Assembly (NCBI GenBank): GCA_027596945.1
Contig: JADGJH010000207.1
Coordinates: 1 to 25,239 of the forward strand
DNA: 25,239 nucleotides
Reading direction: 5' to 3'
Source of the DNA: Physocladia obscura
Lineage: Eukaryota > Chytridiomycota > Chytridiomycetes > Chytridiales > Chytriomycetaceae
The notes under the pieces were generated by a model, which was not told the DNA's origin, did not search any database, and worked only from the letters and a program-made list of their open reading frames with translations. A program made the position numbers and the translations under genes. Positions 8,248-19,415 of the stretch are shown piece by piece; position 1 is the first letter of the stretch, and every line of letters begins with the position of its first letter.

Positions 8248-11200
8248 CATATACTGTGTTATCGATTGTTTTTTTTCTCTCTTTTAACAAAAATTTCGGC
8301 ATAACGCTATTTTTCAAAAACTGATATCAAATTGGTGTCAAAGATATGTTAAAATAAATTCGTTGACTGTGGGGTCAAGGTTTTGTTGCTTGTATTTTAA
8401 ATGATTCAATTTGCAAAAAATTGTGTTGGAAGAAAATTTGCCATCATCTGGAAATGAAGGTCGTCATCATTGGTAGTGGTCTTGTTGGTGTTGCGGCCGC
8501 AGTAGCTCTGCAGCAAGCAGGTCATGAATGCACACTATATGATCAAGTTAATCTGGCAGAAACCCCAAAGGATGCAAATAACGGAACAGTTGCAACCAAT
8601 TTTGGTGAATCCGGAGGTATAAAACAAAACAGTAACAATCACCGAAAATCCGTATTTACGATAATGTTAGGCTCTGTTTTACTGAGAGCGAATTCTTTCC
8701 GCGTTCTTCGCGACCTTGGCGTGTTGGATCAAGTGTTTGCGCATAGCTGGCCCAGTGACTTTATTCATTTGCACAAGATTGACGGCAGCGCACCAATTGT
8801 TCATTATGCAAAACGAGAAATGGCACGCATTGAGCCGAACAAAGATCTTCAAGCTCCTCGACAAATTCTGCGATCAAAAGTATGTTTTTTTATCTGTTAT
8901 TCAGTTTTGTTAATACGCATTACATGTACGACAGCTGCACAGCATTCTTATGAACAAGGCGCATGAGTTCGGAATTAAAACTTTAGTGAGTAAGAAACTC
9001 ACGTTAATTGAAGAAACCGACGAAACGACATACGCAAGTTTTGCCGACGGAACTGTTGCCAACGGAGATCTTGTTGTTGGTGCCGACGGAATGCATTCTG
9101 CCACTCGTCGTCAATTGTTTGGACAAGATTCGAAAGCTATTTTTACTGGTGCCACGGGATATATTGGCGTTGTTAATCTCGAAGAACACAACATCAAGCT
9201 AAATCAGACATTGGCGATGTTCATCGACCGTTCAAACAAGCATTTTATTTCCACTTTCAAGGTGACTGAAAAAATCGGGGCCGTTCAAGTTGGAACTGTG
9301 GGTGAACCAGATTCAGAAGAAGGAAAAGAATATCGGCCATATTCGGATCTTCCCAAACATTCAGCGCGATTGGCGGATTTGATTGCAGAATGGGGGGCTC
9401 CTCCACATGTTGTTGAACTGATGCGCAAGTCTTTCCGAATTTCTCCAGCAAGTATCTACGACTTGCCCAATTTGCAAACATATCATAAAGGTCGTGTGGT
9501 TCTACTCGGAGATTCAGCACATGGCATGGTGCCAAACGCGGGACTTGGACTTGGTGCTGGTTTTGAAGACGTTGGTATTTTGAGTGAATTAACGAAACGG
9601 TACCCAGACAAAAGTGATTTGGGCACGGTGTTGCGGCTTTATTCGGAAATCAGAGTTCCTGTTGCCACAGATTATTCAAACACCAGTCGAACTGTGTCTG
9701 ATTTTTTCAATTCAATGACGTTTGGTGCTACAGGAGGTCACTTCTTGATGAGATTGTTTTTCAATGCTGTGAATTATAATCTTATCAAAAACATCAAGGA
9801 GGTTTATGATTGTCAGAAAGAAGTAGCGAAAGCAGCTGAAAAAGATGGACTCAAAGGCCGCCCTTGACATATACTGTGTTATCGATTGTTTTTTTTCTCT
9901 CTTTTAACAAAAATTTCGGCATAACGCTATTTTTCAAAAACTGATATCAAATTGGTGTCAAAGATATGTTAAAATAAATTCGTTGACTGTGGGGTCAAGG
10001 TTTTGTTGCTTGTATTTTAAATGATTCAATTTGCAAAAAATTGTGTTGGAAGAAAATTTGCCATCATCTGGAAATGAAGGTCGTCATCATTGGTAGTGGT
10101 CTTGTTGGTGTTGCGGCCGCAGTAGCTCTGCAGCAAGCAGGTCATGAATGCACACTATATGATCAAGTTAATCTGGCAGAAACCCCAAAGGATGCAAATA
10201 ACGGAACAGTTGCAACCAATTTTGGTGAATCCGGAGGTATAAAACAAAACAGTAACAATCACCGAAAATCCGTATTTACGATAATGTTAGGCTCTGTTTT
10301 ACTGAGAGCGAATTCTTTCCGCGTTCTTCGCGACCTTGGCGTGTTGGATCAAGTGTTTGCGCATAGCTGGCCCAGTGACTTTATTCATTTGCACAAGATT
10401 GACGGCAGCGCACCAATTGTTCATTATGCAAAACGAGAAATGGCACGCATTGAGCCGAACAAAGATCTTCAAGCTCCTCGACAAATTCTGCGATCAAAAG
10501 TATGTTTTTTTATCTGTTATTCAGTTTTGTTAATACGCATTACATGTACGACAGCTGCACAGCATTCTTATGAACAAGGCGCATGAGTTCGGAATTAAAA
10601 CTTTAGTGAGTAAGAAACTCACGTTAATTGAAGAAACCGACGAAACGACATACGCAAGTTTTGCCGACGGAACTGTTGCCAACGGAGATCTTGTTGTTGG
10701 TGCCGACGGAATGCATTCTGCCACTCGTCGTCAATTGTTTGGACAAGATTCGAAAGCTATTTTTACTGGTGCCACGGGATATATTGGCGTTGTTAATCTC
10801 GAAGAACACAACATCAAGCTAAATCAGACATTGGCGATGTTCATCGACCGTTCAAACAAGCATTTTATTTCCACTTTCAAGGTGACTGAAAAAATCGGGG
10901 CCGTTCAAGTTGGAACTGTGGGTGAACCAGATTCAGAAGAAGGAAAAGAATATCGGCCATATTCGGATCTTCCCAAACATTCAGCGCGATTGGCGGATTT
11001 GATTGCAGAATGGGGGGCTCCTCCACATGTTGTTGAACTGATGCGCAAGTCTTTCCGAATTTCTCCAGCAAGTATCTACGACTTGCCCAATTTGCAAACA
11101 TATCATAAAGGTCGTGTGGTTCTACTCGGAGATTCAGCACATGGCATGGTGCCAAACGCGGGACTTGGACTTGGTGCTGGTTTTGAAGACGTTGGTATTT

Positions 11201-11455
11201 TGAGTGAATTAACGAAACGGTACCCAGACAAAAGTGATTTGGGCACGGTGTTGCGGCTTTATTCGGAAATCAGAGTTCCTGTTGCCACAGATTATTCAAA
11301 CACCAGTCGAACTGTGTCTGATTTTTTCAATTCAATGACGTTTGGTGCTACAGGAGGTCACTTCTTGATGAGATTGTTTTTCAATGCTGTGAATTATAAT
11401 CTTATCAAAAACATCAAGGAGGTTTATGATTGTCAGAAAGAAGTAGCGAAAGCAG
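7615..11455 (+). repeat. Tandem monooxygenase array, left of the gap (1620-bp period)
   Basis: Sequence repeats every 1620 bp, each unit holding one three-exon gene plus a 206-bp spacer. The homology starts abruptly at aacaag (7615-7620) inside exon 3 of copy A and ends at the last codons of copy C. Units appear identical wherever they overlap, so the expansion or homogenisation is recent. No terminal inverted repeats, target-site duplications or transposase are present. Confidence 0.92.
8454..9867 (+). CDS. FAD-dependent monooxygenase, copy B (recombinant type, tail GRP)
   Basis: Exons 8454-8616, 8671-8879 and 8935-9867 give 434 residues, with the same exon lengths as copy A. The start is the ATG at 8454; the 11 open codons upstream begin with TTG and fall outside the conserved MKVVIIGSGLVG start. 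FAD motifs are as in copy A: GSGLVG, GADGMHSATRR and GDSAHGMVP. Both introns are GT-AG (GTATAA...GTTAG and GTATGT...ACGACAG). The first 265 or so residues differ from copy A at scattered sites. After about 9235 the sequence is identical to copy A, through the stop and the 3' flank, including the C-terminal KDGLKGRP. The gene is thus a hybrid: the 5' half of the terminal paralog and the 3' half of copy A. An AATAAA lies about 105 bp after the stop, and 206 bp separate this stop from the next ATG. Confidence 0.9.
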
Positions 11456-11487
11456 TTGAAAAAGATGGACTCAAAAGCTCTGCCTGA
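10074..11487 (+). CDS. FAD-dependent monooxygenase, copy C (terminal type, tail SSA)
   Basis: Exons 10074-10236, 10291-10499 and 10555-11487; 434 residues. It is identical to copy B up to 11455, then differs by one base (Ala to Val codon, 11456) and diverges fully from 11476, so the C-terminus reads VEKDGLKSSA and the 3' flank is unrelated to that of A and B. It is the last copy left of the scaffold gap and is followed by the BRE1 upstream region, exactly as copy G is on the right. Copies C and G are probably the same gene assembled twice, or two alleles. Motifs and predicted role are as for copy B. An AATAAA lies at 11620-11625. Confidence 0.9.
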
Positions 11488-12529
11488 AAAAAACGAAATC
11501 ACTGAAAATATTTTTCAAAGCAAAATTATTATTAGTGAATGACTGCGAAATTCTTTTGAAGAAAATAGAGAAACAAATATAATCGTTGTATTTGAAGAAC
11601 TCTATGTTAGTAAGTGAGAAATAAAAGAGCAATCGGATAGGGAAACGCTGAGAGGGATGATATTTGAACTGAGTTTTAGCGTGGATTATCAGAATGACGA
11701 AACTTTAACAACGGTTACATCAAAGAGCACCACATAATTTAGATGGTCCGGTTTTTAAATTATTACCTATTGCTTTAATTTCTTGAAAATATCCCATTTC
11801 CAATTTCATATTTCATTAACTCTCCAGACATTAATAGCCAACGTTATAAACATCCCACAAAACTTTTGTACAGACTCTGAGAGTACTGCGATAATTGACT
11901 AGGAGAGTTAAGAGATTAGGAGTTTGTGTAGTGGAGGATTGTTGTATTTATTTTGGGATGTTTATGTTTTCTTTTGATTCTGAAAACCGAGACAATTTAC
12001 CGCCACTCGAAACTATTCGAGAATCGTACCACTGCACAACTTTATTTCAAATGATTCACATTGCGTTAAACTAAATATTGAAGCTTGAATTAGAGAAATC
12101 ATGGCATAATCTGTGAAAACACGCTGGACTTTTGCCTAGACTGCACCATTATGACTTTTTTTTGATATTAAATTTTGCACATCTGGGTTGTTTCGACGTG
12201 CACGAAAGTATTGATTATTGGACGCACACTGGCGATTCGTGCCCCAGATATGAATTCGCGTATTTTGAAGTTGAACAAATGCCTTCCAGGACATAAATCG
12301 AATCAAAATTCAGCAATAACGCCCAAAACAGAGTGCTGGCCAAAGAATCCCAAGCTGCTACTGAGTAAATTTTTGATGTGAGAAAAGTTGAGCTTTCAGC
12401 GATAAGATTGCGGAATTCAGTACCGAAAAAGAGCTCGCATTTTTGCGCCAAACGGACAGGAGGCAATTGTAGAGTGAAGTTTGGTGAGAAAGACAAAGAA
12501 ACGAAAAAGAAAAGTCGTTTTTTTTTTTG
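11488..12529. other. Intergenic region between array and BRE1, left copy
   Basis: About 1.04 kb without a confident gene, repeated without visible change at 18374-19415. It holds the 3' UTR of copy C and presumably the BRE1 promoter. It contains two interlocked inverted-repeat pairs between 11816 and 11964. A 68-codon open stretch ending near 12381 starts from TTG and shows no recognisable protein. Confidence 0.6.
11816..11964. repeat. Two interlocked inverted-repeat pairs
   Basis: ttaactctcc (11816-11825) pairs with ggagagttaa (11902-11911). ataaacatccca (11846-11857) pairs with tgggatgtttat (11953-11964). The order is a-b-a'-b', and a small palindrome, actctgagagt, sits between. The same set recurs 6886 bp downstream in the duplicated segment. 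Confidence 0.6.
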
Positions 12530-12714
12530 ATGAAGCGACTCTTCAAGCAGGCGGAAGCCAACAACAATAACAACTCTAATAATAACAGCAGTAGCAGCAG
12601 CAGCAACACAGCCTATCTGCACCCATCAGCGTCGGACGAGCCGCAACCGCCACCGGCAAAGGCGGTGCGGCTGGCAAGCATAATCGCAAACAATGCGAAC
12701 ACAAACAATACAAA
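12530..12714 (+). CDS. BRE1: BRE1 exon 1, truncated duplicate ending at the scaffold gap
   Basis: The 185 bp from the ATG at 12530 match the first 185 bp of the complete BRE1 gene at 19416 (offset 6886) and stop at the run of N. They encode MKRLFKQAEA and the Asn/Ser-rich start. The apparent continuation into a monooxygenase frame after the gap is not a real fusion: the gap length is arbitrary and the sequence on its other side starts inside exon 3 of another gene. This is probably the end of a contig that duplicates the locus. Confidence 0.8.
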
Positions 12715-12724
12715 NNNNNNNNNN
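12715..12724. other. Scaffold gap (10 N)
   Basis: Ten consecutive N join BRE1 exon 1 on the left to the middle of monooxygenase exon 3 on the right. A short round number of N is typical of a placeholder of unknown length. Both flanks also occur intact elsewhere in this window (around 19600 and around 14347). Confidence 0.97.
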
Positions 12725-13513
12725 GGTGCCGACGGAATGCATTCTGCCACTCGTCGTCAATTGTTTGGACAAGATTCGAAAGCTATTTTTACTGGTGCCA
12801 CGGGATATATTGGCGTTGTTAATCTCGAAGAACACAACATCAAGCTAAATCAGACATTGGCGATGTTCATCGACCGTTCAAACAAGCATTTTATTTCCAC
12901 TTTCAAGGTGACTGAAAAAATCGGGGCCGTTCAAGTTGGAACTGTGGGTGAACCAGATTCAGAAGAAGGAAAAGAATATCGGCCATATTCGGATCTTCCC
13001 AAACATTCAGCGCGATTGGCGGATTTGATTGCAGAATGGGGGGCTCCTCCACATGTTGTTGAACTGATGCGCAAGTCTTTCCGAATTTCTCCAGCAAGTA
13101 TCTACGACTTGCCCAATTTGCAAACATATCATAAAGGTCGTGTGGTTCTACTCGGAGATTCAGCACATGGCATGGTGCCAAACGCGGGACTTGGACTTGG
13201 TGCTGGTTTTGAAGACGTTGGTATTTTGAGTGAATTAACGAAACGGTACCCAGACAAAAGTGATTTGGGCACGGTGTTGCGGCTTTATTCGGAAATCAGA
13301 GTTCCTGTTGCCACAGATTATTCAAACACCAGTCGAACTGTGTCTGATTTTTTCAATTCAATGACGTTTGGTGCTACAGGAGGTCACTTCTTGATGAGAT
13401 TGTTTTTCAATGCTGTGAATTATAATCTTATCAAAAACATCAAGGAGGTTTATGATTGTCAGAAAGAAGTAGCGAAAGCAGCTGAAAAAGATGGACTCAA
13501 AGGCCGCCCTTGA
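12725..13513 (+). CDS. FAD-dependent monooxygenase, copy D, 5' truncated by the gap (tail GRP)
   Basis: Only the last 262 codons plus the stop remain, beginning at GADGMHSATRR in exon 3. The sequence is identical to copies B, E and F from that point, including the GDSAHGMVP motif and the KDGLKGRP end. Exons 1 and 2 and the start of exon 3 are lost at the scaffold gap. There is no reason to regard the gene itself as broken. Confidence 0.85.
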   Translation, partial: GADGMHSATRRQLFGQDSKAIFTGATGYIGVVNLEEHNIKLNQTLAMFIDRSNKHFISTFKVTEKIGAVQVGTVGEPDSEEGKEYRPYSDLPKHSARLADLIAEWGAPPHVVELMRKSFRISPASIYDLPNLQTYHKGRVVLLGDSAHGMVPNAGLGLGAGFEDVGILSELTKRYPDKSDLGTVLRLYSEIRVPVATDYSNTSRTVSDFFNSMTFGATGGHFLMRLFFNAVNYNLIKNIKEVYDCQKEVAKAAEKDGLKGRP

Positions 13514-13719
13514 CATATACTGTGTTATCGATTGTTTTTTTTCTCTCTTTTAACAAAAATTTCGGCATAACGCTATTTTTCAAAAACTGATATCAAATTG
13601 GTGTCAAAGATATGTTAAAATAAATTCGTTGACTGTGGGGTCAAGGTTTTGTTGCTTGTATTTTAAATGATTCAATTTGCAAAAAATTGTGTTGGAAGAA
13701 AATTTGCCATCATCTGGAA

Positions 13720-15133
13720 ATGAAGGTCGTCATCATTGGTAGTGGTCTTGTTGGTGTTGCGGCCGCAGTAGCTCTGCAGCAAGCAGGTCATGAATGCACA
13801 CTATATGATCAAGTTAATCTGGCAGAAACCCCAAAGGATGCAAATAACGGAACAGTTGCAACCAATTTTGGTGAATCCGGAGGTATAAAACAAAACAGTA
13901 ACAATCACCGAAAATCCGTATTTACGATAATGTTAGGCTCTGTTTTACTGAGAGCGAATTCTTTCCGCGTTCTTCGCGACCTTGGCGTGTTGGATCAAGT
14001 GTTTGCGCATAGCTGGCCCAGTGACTTTATTCATTTGCACAAGATTGACGGCAGCGCACCAATTGTTCATTATGCAAAACGAGAAATGGCACGCATTGAG
14101 CCGAACAAAGATCTTCAAGCTCCTCGACAAATTCTGCGATCAAAAGTATGTTTTTTTATCTGTTATTCAGTTTTGTTAATACGCATTACATGTACGACAG
14201 CTGCACAGCATTCTTATGAACAAGGCGCATGAGTTCGGAATTAAAACTTTAGTGAGTAAGAAACTCACGTTAATTGAAGAAACCGACGAAACGACATACG
14301 CAAGTTTTGCCGACGGAACTGTTGCCAACGGAGATCTTGTTGTTGGTGCCGACGGAATGCATTCTGCCACTCGTCGTCAATTGTTTGGACAAGATTCGAA
14401 AGCTATTTTTACTGGTGCCACGGGATATATTGGCGTTGTTAATCTCGAAGAACACAACATCAAGCTAAATCAGACATTGGCGATGTTCATCGACCGTTCA
14501 AACAAGCATTTTATTTCCACTTTCAAGGTGACTGAAAAAATCGGGGCCGTTCAAGTTGGAACTGTGGGTGAACCAGATTCAGAAGAAGGAAAAGAATATC
14601 GGCCATATTCGGATCTTCCCAAACATTCAGCGCGATTGGCGGATTTGATTGCAGAATGGGGGGCTCCTCCACATGTTGTTGAACTGATGCGCAAGTCTTT
14701 CCGAATTTCTCCAGCAAGTATCTACGACTTGCCCAATTTGCAAACATATCATAAAGGTCGTGTGGTTCTACTCGGAGATTCAGCACATGGCATGGTGCCA
14801 AACGCGGGACTTGGACTTGGTGCTGGTTTTGAAGACGTTGGTATTTTGAGTGAATTAACGAAACGGTACCCAGACAAAAGTGATTTGGGCACGGTGTTGC
14901 GGCTTTATTCGGAAATCAGAGTTCCTGTTGCCACAGATTATTCAAACACCAGTCGAACTGTGTCTGATTTTTTCAATTCAATGACGTTTGGTGCTACAGG
15001 AGGTCACTTCTTGATGAGATTGTTTTTCAATGCTGTGAATTATAATCTTATCAAAAACATCAAGGAGGTTTATGATTGTCAGAAAGAAGTAGCGAAAGCA
15101 GCTGAAAAAGATGGACTCAAAGGCCGCCCTTGA
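13720..15133 (+). CDS. FAD-dependent monooxygenase, copy E (recombinant type, tail GRP)
   Basis: Exons 13720-13882, 13937-14145 and 14201-15133; 434 residues, the same as copy B at protein level. Rossmann GSGLVG, DG motif GADGMH and GD motif GDSAHG are all intact. It lies 206 bp after copy D and 206 bp before copy F, with the same intergenic sequence each time. Confidence 0.9.
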
Positions 15134-15339
15134 CATATACTGTGTTATCGATTGTTTTTTTTCTCTCTTTTAACAAAAATTTCGGCATAACGCTATTTTT
15201 CAAAAACTGATATCAAATTGGTGTCAAAGATATGTTAAAATAAATTCGTTGACTGTGGGGTCAAGGTTTTGTTGCTTGTATTTTAAATGATTCAATTTGC
15301 AAAAAATTGTGTTGGAAGAAAATTTGCCATCATCTGGAA

Positions 15340-16753
15340 ATGAAGGTCGTCATCATTGGTAGTGGTCTTGTTGGTGTTGCGGCCGCAGTAGCTCTGCAGC
15401 AAGCAGGTCATGAATGCACACTATATGATCAAGTTAATCTGGCAGAAACCCCAAAGGATGCAAATAACGGAACAGTTGCAACCAATTTTGGTGAATCCGG
15501 AGGTATAAAACAAAACAGTAACAATCACCGAAAATCCGTATTTACGATAATGTTAGGCTCTGTTTTACTGAGAGCGAATTCTTTCCGCGTTCTTCGCGAC
15601 CTTGGCGTGTTGGATCAAGTGTTTGCGCATAGCTGGCCCAGTGACTTTATTCATTTGCACAAGATTGACGGCAGCGCACCAATTGTTCATTATGCAAAAC
15701 GAGAAATGGCACGCATTGAGCCGAACAAAGATCTTCAAGCTCCTCGACAAATTCTGCGATCAAAAGTATGTTTTTTTATCTGTTATTCAGTTTTGTTAAT
15801 ACGCATTACATGTACGACAGCTGCACAGCATTCTTATGAACAAGGCGCATGAGTTCGGAATTAAAACTTTAGTGAGTAAGAAACTCACGTTAATTGAAGA
15901 AACCGACGAAACGACATACGCAAGTTTTGCCGACGGAACTGTTGCCAACGGAGATCTTGTTGTTGGTGCCGACGGAATGCATTCTGCCACTCGTCGTCAA
16001 TTGTTTGGACAAGATTCGAAAGCTATTTTTACTGGTGCCACGGGATATATTGGCGTTGTTAATCTCGAAGAACACAACATCAAGCTAAATCAGACATTGG
16101 CGATGTTCATCGACCGTTCAAACAAGCATTTTATTTCCACTTTCAAGGTGACTGAAAAAATCGGGGCCGTTCAAGTTGGAACTGTGGGTGAACCAGATTC
16201 AGAAGAAGGAAAAGAATATCGGCCATATTCGGATCTTCCCAAACATTCAGCGCGATTGGCGGATTTGATTGCAGAATGGGGGGCTCCTCCACATGTTGTT
16301 GAACTGATGCGCAAGTCTTTCCGAATTTCTCCAGCAAGTATCTACGACTTGCCCAATTTGCAAACATATCATAAAGGTCGTGTGGTTCTACTCGGAGATT
16401 CAGCACATGGCATGGTGCCAAACGCGGGACTTGGACTTGGTGCTGGTTTTGAAGACGTTGGTATTTTGAGTGAATTAACGAAACGGTACCCAGACAAAAG
16501 TGATTTGGGCACGGTGTTGCGGCTTTATTCGGAAATCAGAGTTCCTGTTGCCACAGATTATTCAAACACCAGTCGAACTGTGTCTGATTTTTTCAATTCA
16601 ATGACGTTTGGTGCTACAGGAGGTCACTTCTTGATGAGATTGTTTTTCAATGCTGTGAATTATAATCTTATCAAAAACATCAAGGAGGTTTATGATTGTC
16701 AGAAAGAAGTAGCGAAAGCAGCTGAAAAAGATGGACTCAAAGGCCGCCCTTGA
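15340..16753 (+). CDS. FAD-dependent monooxygenase, copy F (recombinant type, tail GRP)
   Basis: Exons 15340-15502, 15557-15765 and 15821-16753; 434 residues, identical to copies B and E. Its position relative to copy G and BRE1 equals that of copy B relative to copy C and the truncated BRE1 (offset 6886). B and F may therefore be the same physical gene represented twice. Confidence 0.9.
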
Positions 16754-16959
16754 CATATACTGTGTTATCGATTGTTTTTTTTCTCTCTTTTAACAAAAAT
16801 TTCGGCATAACGCTATTTTTCAAAAACTGATATCAAATTGGTGTCAAAGATATGTTAAAATAAATTCGTTGACTGTGGGGTCAAGGTTTTGTTGCTTGTA
16901 TTTTAAATGATTCAATTTGCAAAAAATTGTGTTGGAAGAAAATTTGCCATCATCTGGAA

Positions 16960-18373
16960 ATGAAGGTCGTCATCATTGGTAGTGGTCTTGTTGGTGTTGC
17001 GGCCGCAGTAGCTCTGCAGCAAGCAGGTCATGAATGCACACTATATGATCAAGTTAATCTGGCAGAAACCCCAAAGGATGCAAATAACGGAACAGTTGCA
17101 ACCAATTTTGGTGAATCCGGAGGTATAAAACAAAACAGTAACAATCACCGAAAATCCGTATTTACGATAATGTTAGGCTCTGTTTTACTGAGAGCGAATT
17201 CTTTCCGCGTTCTTCGCGACCTTGGCGTGTTGGATCAAGTGTTTGCGCATAGCTGGCCCAGTGACTTTATTCATTTGCACAAGATTGACGGCAGCGCACC
17301 AATTGTTCATTATGCAAAACGAGAAATGGCACGCATTGAGCCGAACAAAGATCTTCAAGCTCCTCGACAAATTCTGCGATCAAAAGTATGTTTTTTTATC
17401 TGTTATTCAGTTTTGTTAATACGCATTACATGTACGACAGCTGCACAGCATTCTTATGAACAAGGCGCATGAGTTCGGAATTAAAACTTTAGTGAGTAAG
17501 AAACTCACGTTAATTGAAGAAACCGACGAAACGACATACGCAAGTTTTGCCGACGGAACTGTTGCCAACGGAGATCTTGTTGTTGGTGCCGACGGAATGC
17601 ATTCTGCCACTCGTCGTCAATTGTTTGGACAAGATTCGAAAGCTATTTTTACTGGTGCCACGGGATATATTGGCGTTGTTAATCTCGAAGAACACAACAT
17701 CAAGCTAAATCAGACATTGGCGATGTTCATCGACCGTTCAAACAAGCATTTTATTTCCACTTTCAAGGTGACTGAAAAAATCGGGGCCGTTCAAGTTGGA
17801 ACTGTGGGTGAACCAGATTCAGAAGAAGGAAAAGAATATCGGCCATATTCGGATCTTCCCAAACATTCAGCGCGATTGGCGGATTTGATTGCAGAATGGG
17901 GGGCTCCTCCACATGTTGTTGAACTGATGCGCAAGTCTTTCCGAATTTCTCCAGCAAGTATCTACGACTTGCCCAATTTGCAAACATATCATAAAGGTCG
18001 TGTGGTTCTACTCGGAGATTCAGCACATGGCATGGTGCCAAACGCGGGACTTGGACTTGGTGCTGGTTTTGAAGACGTTGGTATTTTGAGTGAATTAACG
18101 AAACGGTACCCAGACAAAAGTGATTTGGGCACGGTGTTGCGGCTTTATTCGGAAATCAGAGTTCCTGTTGCCACAGATTATTCAAACACCAGTCGAACTG
18201 TGTCTGATTTTTTCAATTCAATGACGTTTGGTGCTACAGGAGGTCACTTCTTGATGAGATTGTTTTTCAATGCTGTGAATTATAATCTTATCAAAAACAT
18301 CAAGGAGGTTTATGATTGTCAGAAAGAAGTAGCGAAAGCAGTTGAAAAAGATGGACTCAAAAGCTCTGCCTGA
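16960..18373 (+). CDS. FAD-dependent monooxygenase, copy G (terminal type, tail SSA)
   Basis: Exons 16960-17122, 17177-17385 and 17441-18373; 434 residues. It is identical to copy C, including the Val change and the VEKDGLKSSA end, and is followed by the same 3' flank. As the array's downstream end, it is the best candidate for the second ancestral paralog that donated the 5' half of the recombinant copies. Confidence 0.9.
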
Positions 18374-19415
18374 AAAAAACGAAATCACTGAAAATATTTT
18401 TCAAAGCAAAATTATTATTAGTGAATGACTGCGAAATTCTTTTGAAGAAAATAGAGAAACAAATATAATCGTTGTATTTGAAGAACTCTATGTTAGTAAG
18501 TGAGAAATAAAAGAGCAATCGGATAGGGAAACGCTGAGAGGGATGATATTTGAACTGAGTTTTAGCGTGGATTATCAGAATGACGAAACTTTAACAACGG
18601 TTACATCAAAGAGCACCACATAATTTAGATGGTCCGGTTTTTAAATTATTACCTATTGCTTTAATTTCTTGAAAATATCCCATTTCCAATTTCATATTTC
18701 ATTAACTCTCCAGACATTAATAGCCAACGTTATAAACATCCCACAAAACTTTTGTACAGACTCTGAGAGTACTGCGATAATTGACTAGGAGAGTTAAGAG
18801 ATTAGGAGTTTGTGTAGTGGAGGATTGTTGTATTTATTTTGGGATGTTTATGTTTTCTTTTGATTCTGAAAACCGAGACAATTTACCGCCACTCGAAACT
18901 ATTCGAGAATCGTACCACTGCACAACTTTATTTCAAATGATTCACATTGCGTTAAACTAAATATTGAAGCTTGAATTAGAGAAATCATGGCATAATCTGT
19001 GAAAACACGCTGGACTTTTGCCTAGACTGCACCATTATGACTTTTTTTTGATATTAAATTTTGCACATCTGGGTTGTTTCGACGTGCACGAAAGTATTGA
19101 TTATTGGACGCACACTGGCGATTCGTGCCCCAGATATGAATTCGCGTATTTTGAAGTTGAACAAATGCCTTCCAGGACATAAATCGAATCAAAATTCAGC
19201 AATAACGCCCAAAACAGAGTGCTGGCCAAAGAATCCCAAGCTGCTACTGAGTAAATTTTTGATGTGAGAAAAGTTGAGCTTTCAGCGATAAGATTGCGGA
19301 ATTCAGTACCGAAAAAGAGCTCGCATTTTTGCGCCAAACGGACAGGAGGCAATTGTAGAGTGAAGTTTGGTGAGAAAGACAAAGAAACGAAAAAGAAAAG
19401 TCGTTTTTTTTTTTG
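18374..19415. other. Intergenic region between array and BRE1, right copy
   Basis: This is the second copy of the 1.04-kb spacer at 11488-12529, here leading into the intact BRE1 gene. It holds the same interlocked inverted repeats at 18702-18850 and no confident gene. A T-rich run (19404-19414) lies directly before the BRE1 start codon. Confidence 0.6.

Larger units (their letters stand above)
12725..18341 (+). repeat. Tandem monooxygenase array, right of the gap (1620-bp period)
   Basis: Copies D (partial), E, F and G follow at exactly 1620-bp spacing with identical units. Three recombinant-type copies precede the terminal type here, compared with one on the left of the gap. Confidence 0.92.

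Noticed and set aside
8421..8453. N-terminal extension of monooxygenase copies upstream of the ATG
   Set aside because: The open frame starts with TTG, the extension is absent in copy A, and the conserved flavin-binding start begins exactly at the ATG at 8454.
9257..9535. Repeated 92-codon minus-strand ORF, present in every monooxygenase copy (also 7637-7915, 10877-11155, 12903-13181, 14523-14801, 16143-16421, 17763-18041)
   Set aside because: It lies antisense to conserved exon 3 and is repeated only because the exon is repeated. Its translation has no independent features.
12215..12622. Minus-strand ORF of 135 codons before BRE1 (also 19101-19508)
   Set aside because: Its first part is antisense to the Asn/Ser-rich BRE1 exon 1, and the rest is AT-rich spacer with no family features.
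6759..18373. Transposon or other mobile element as the cause of the 1620-bp repeats
   Set aside because: There are no terminal inverted repeats, target-site duplications, transposase or reverse transcriptase. The repeat borders fall inside genes, as expected of unequal crossing-over.
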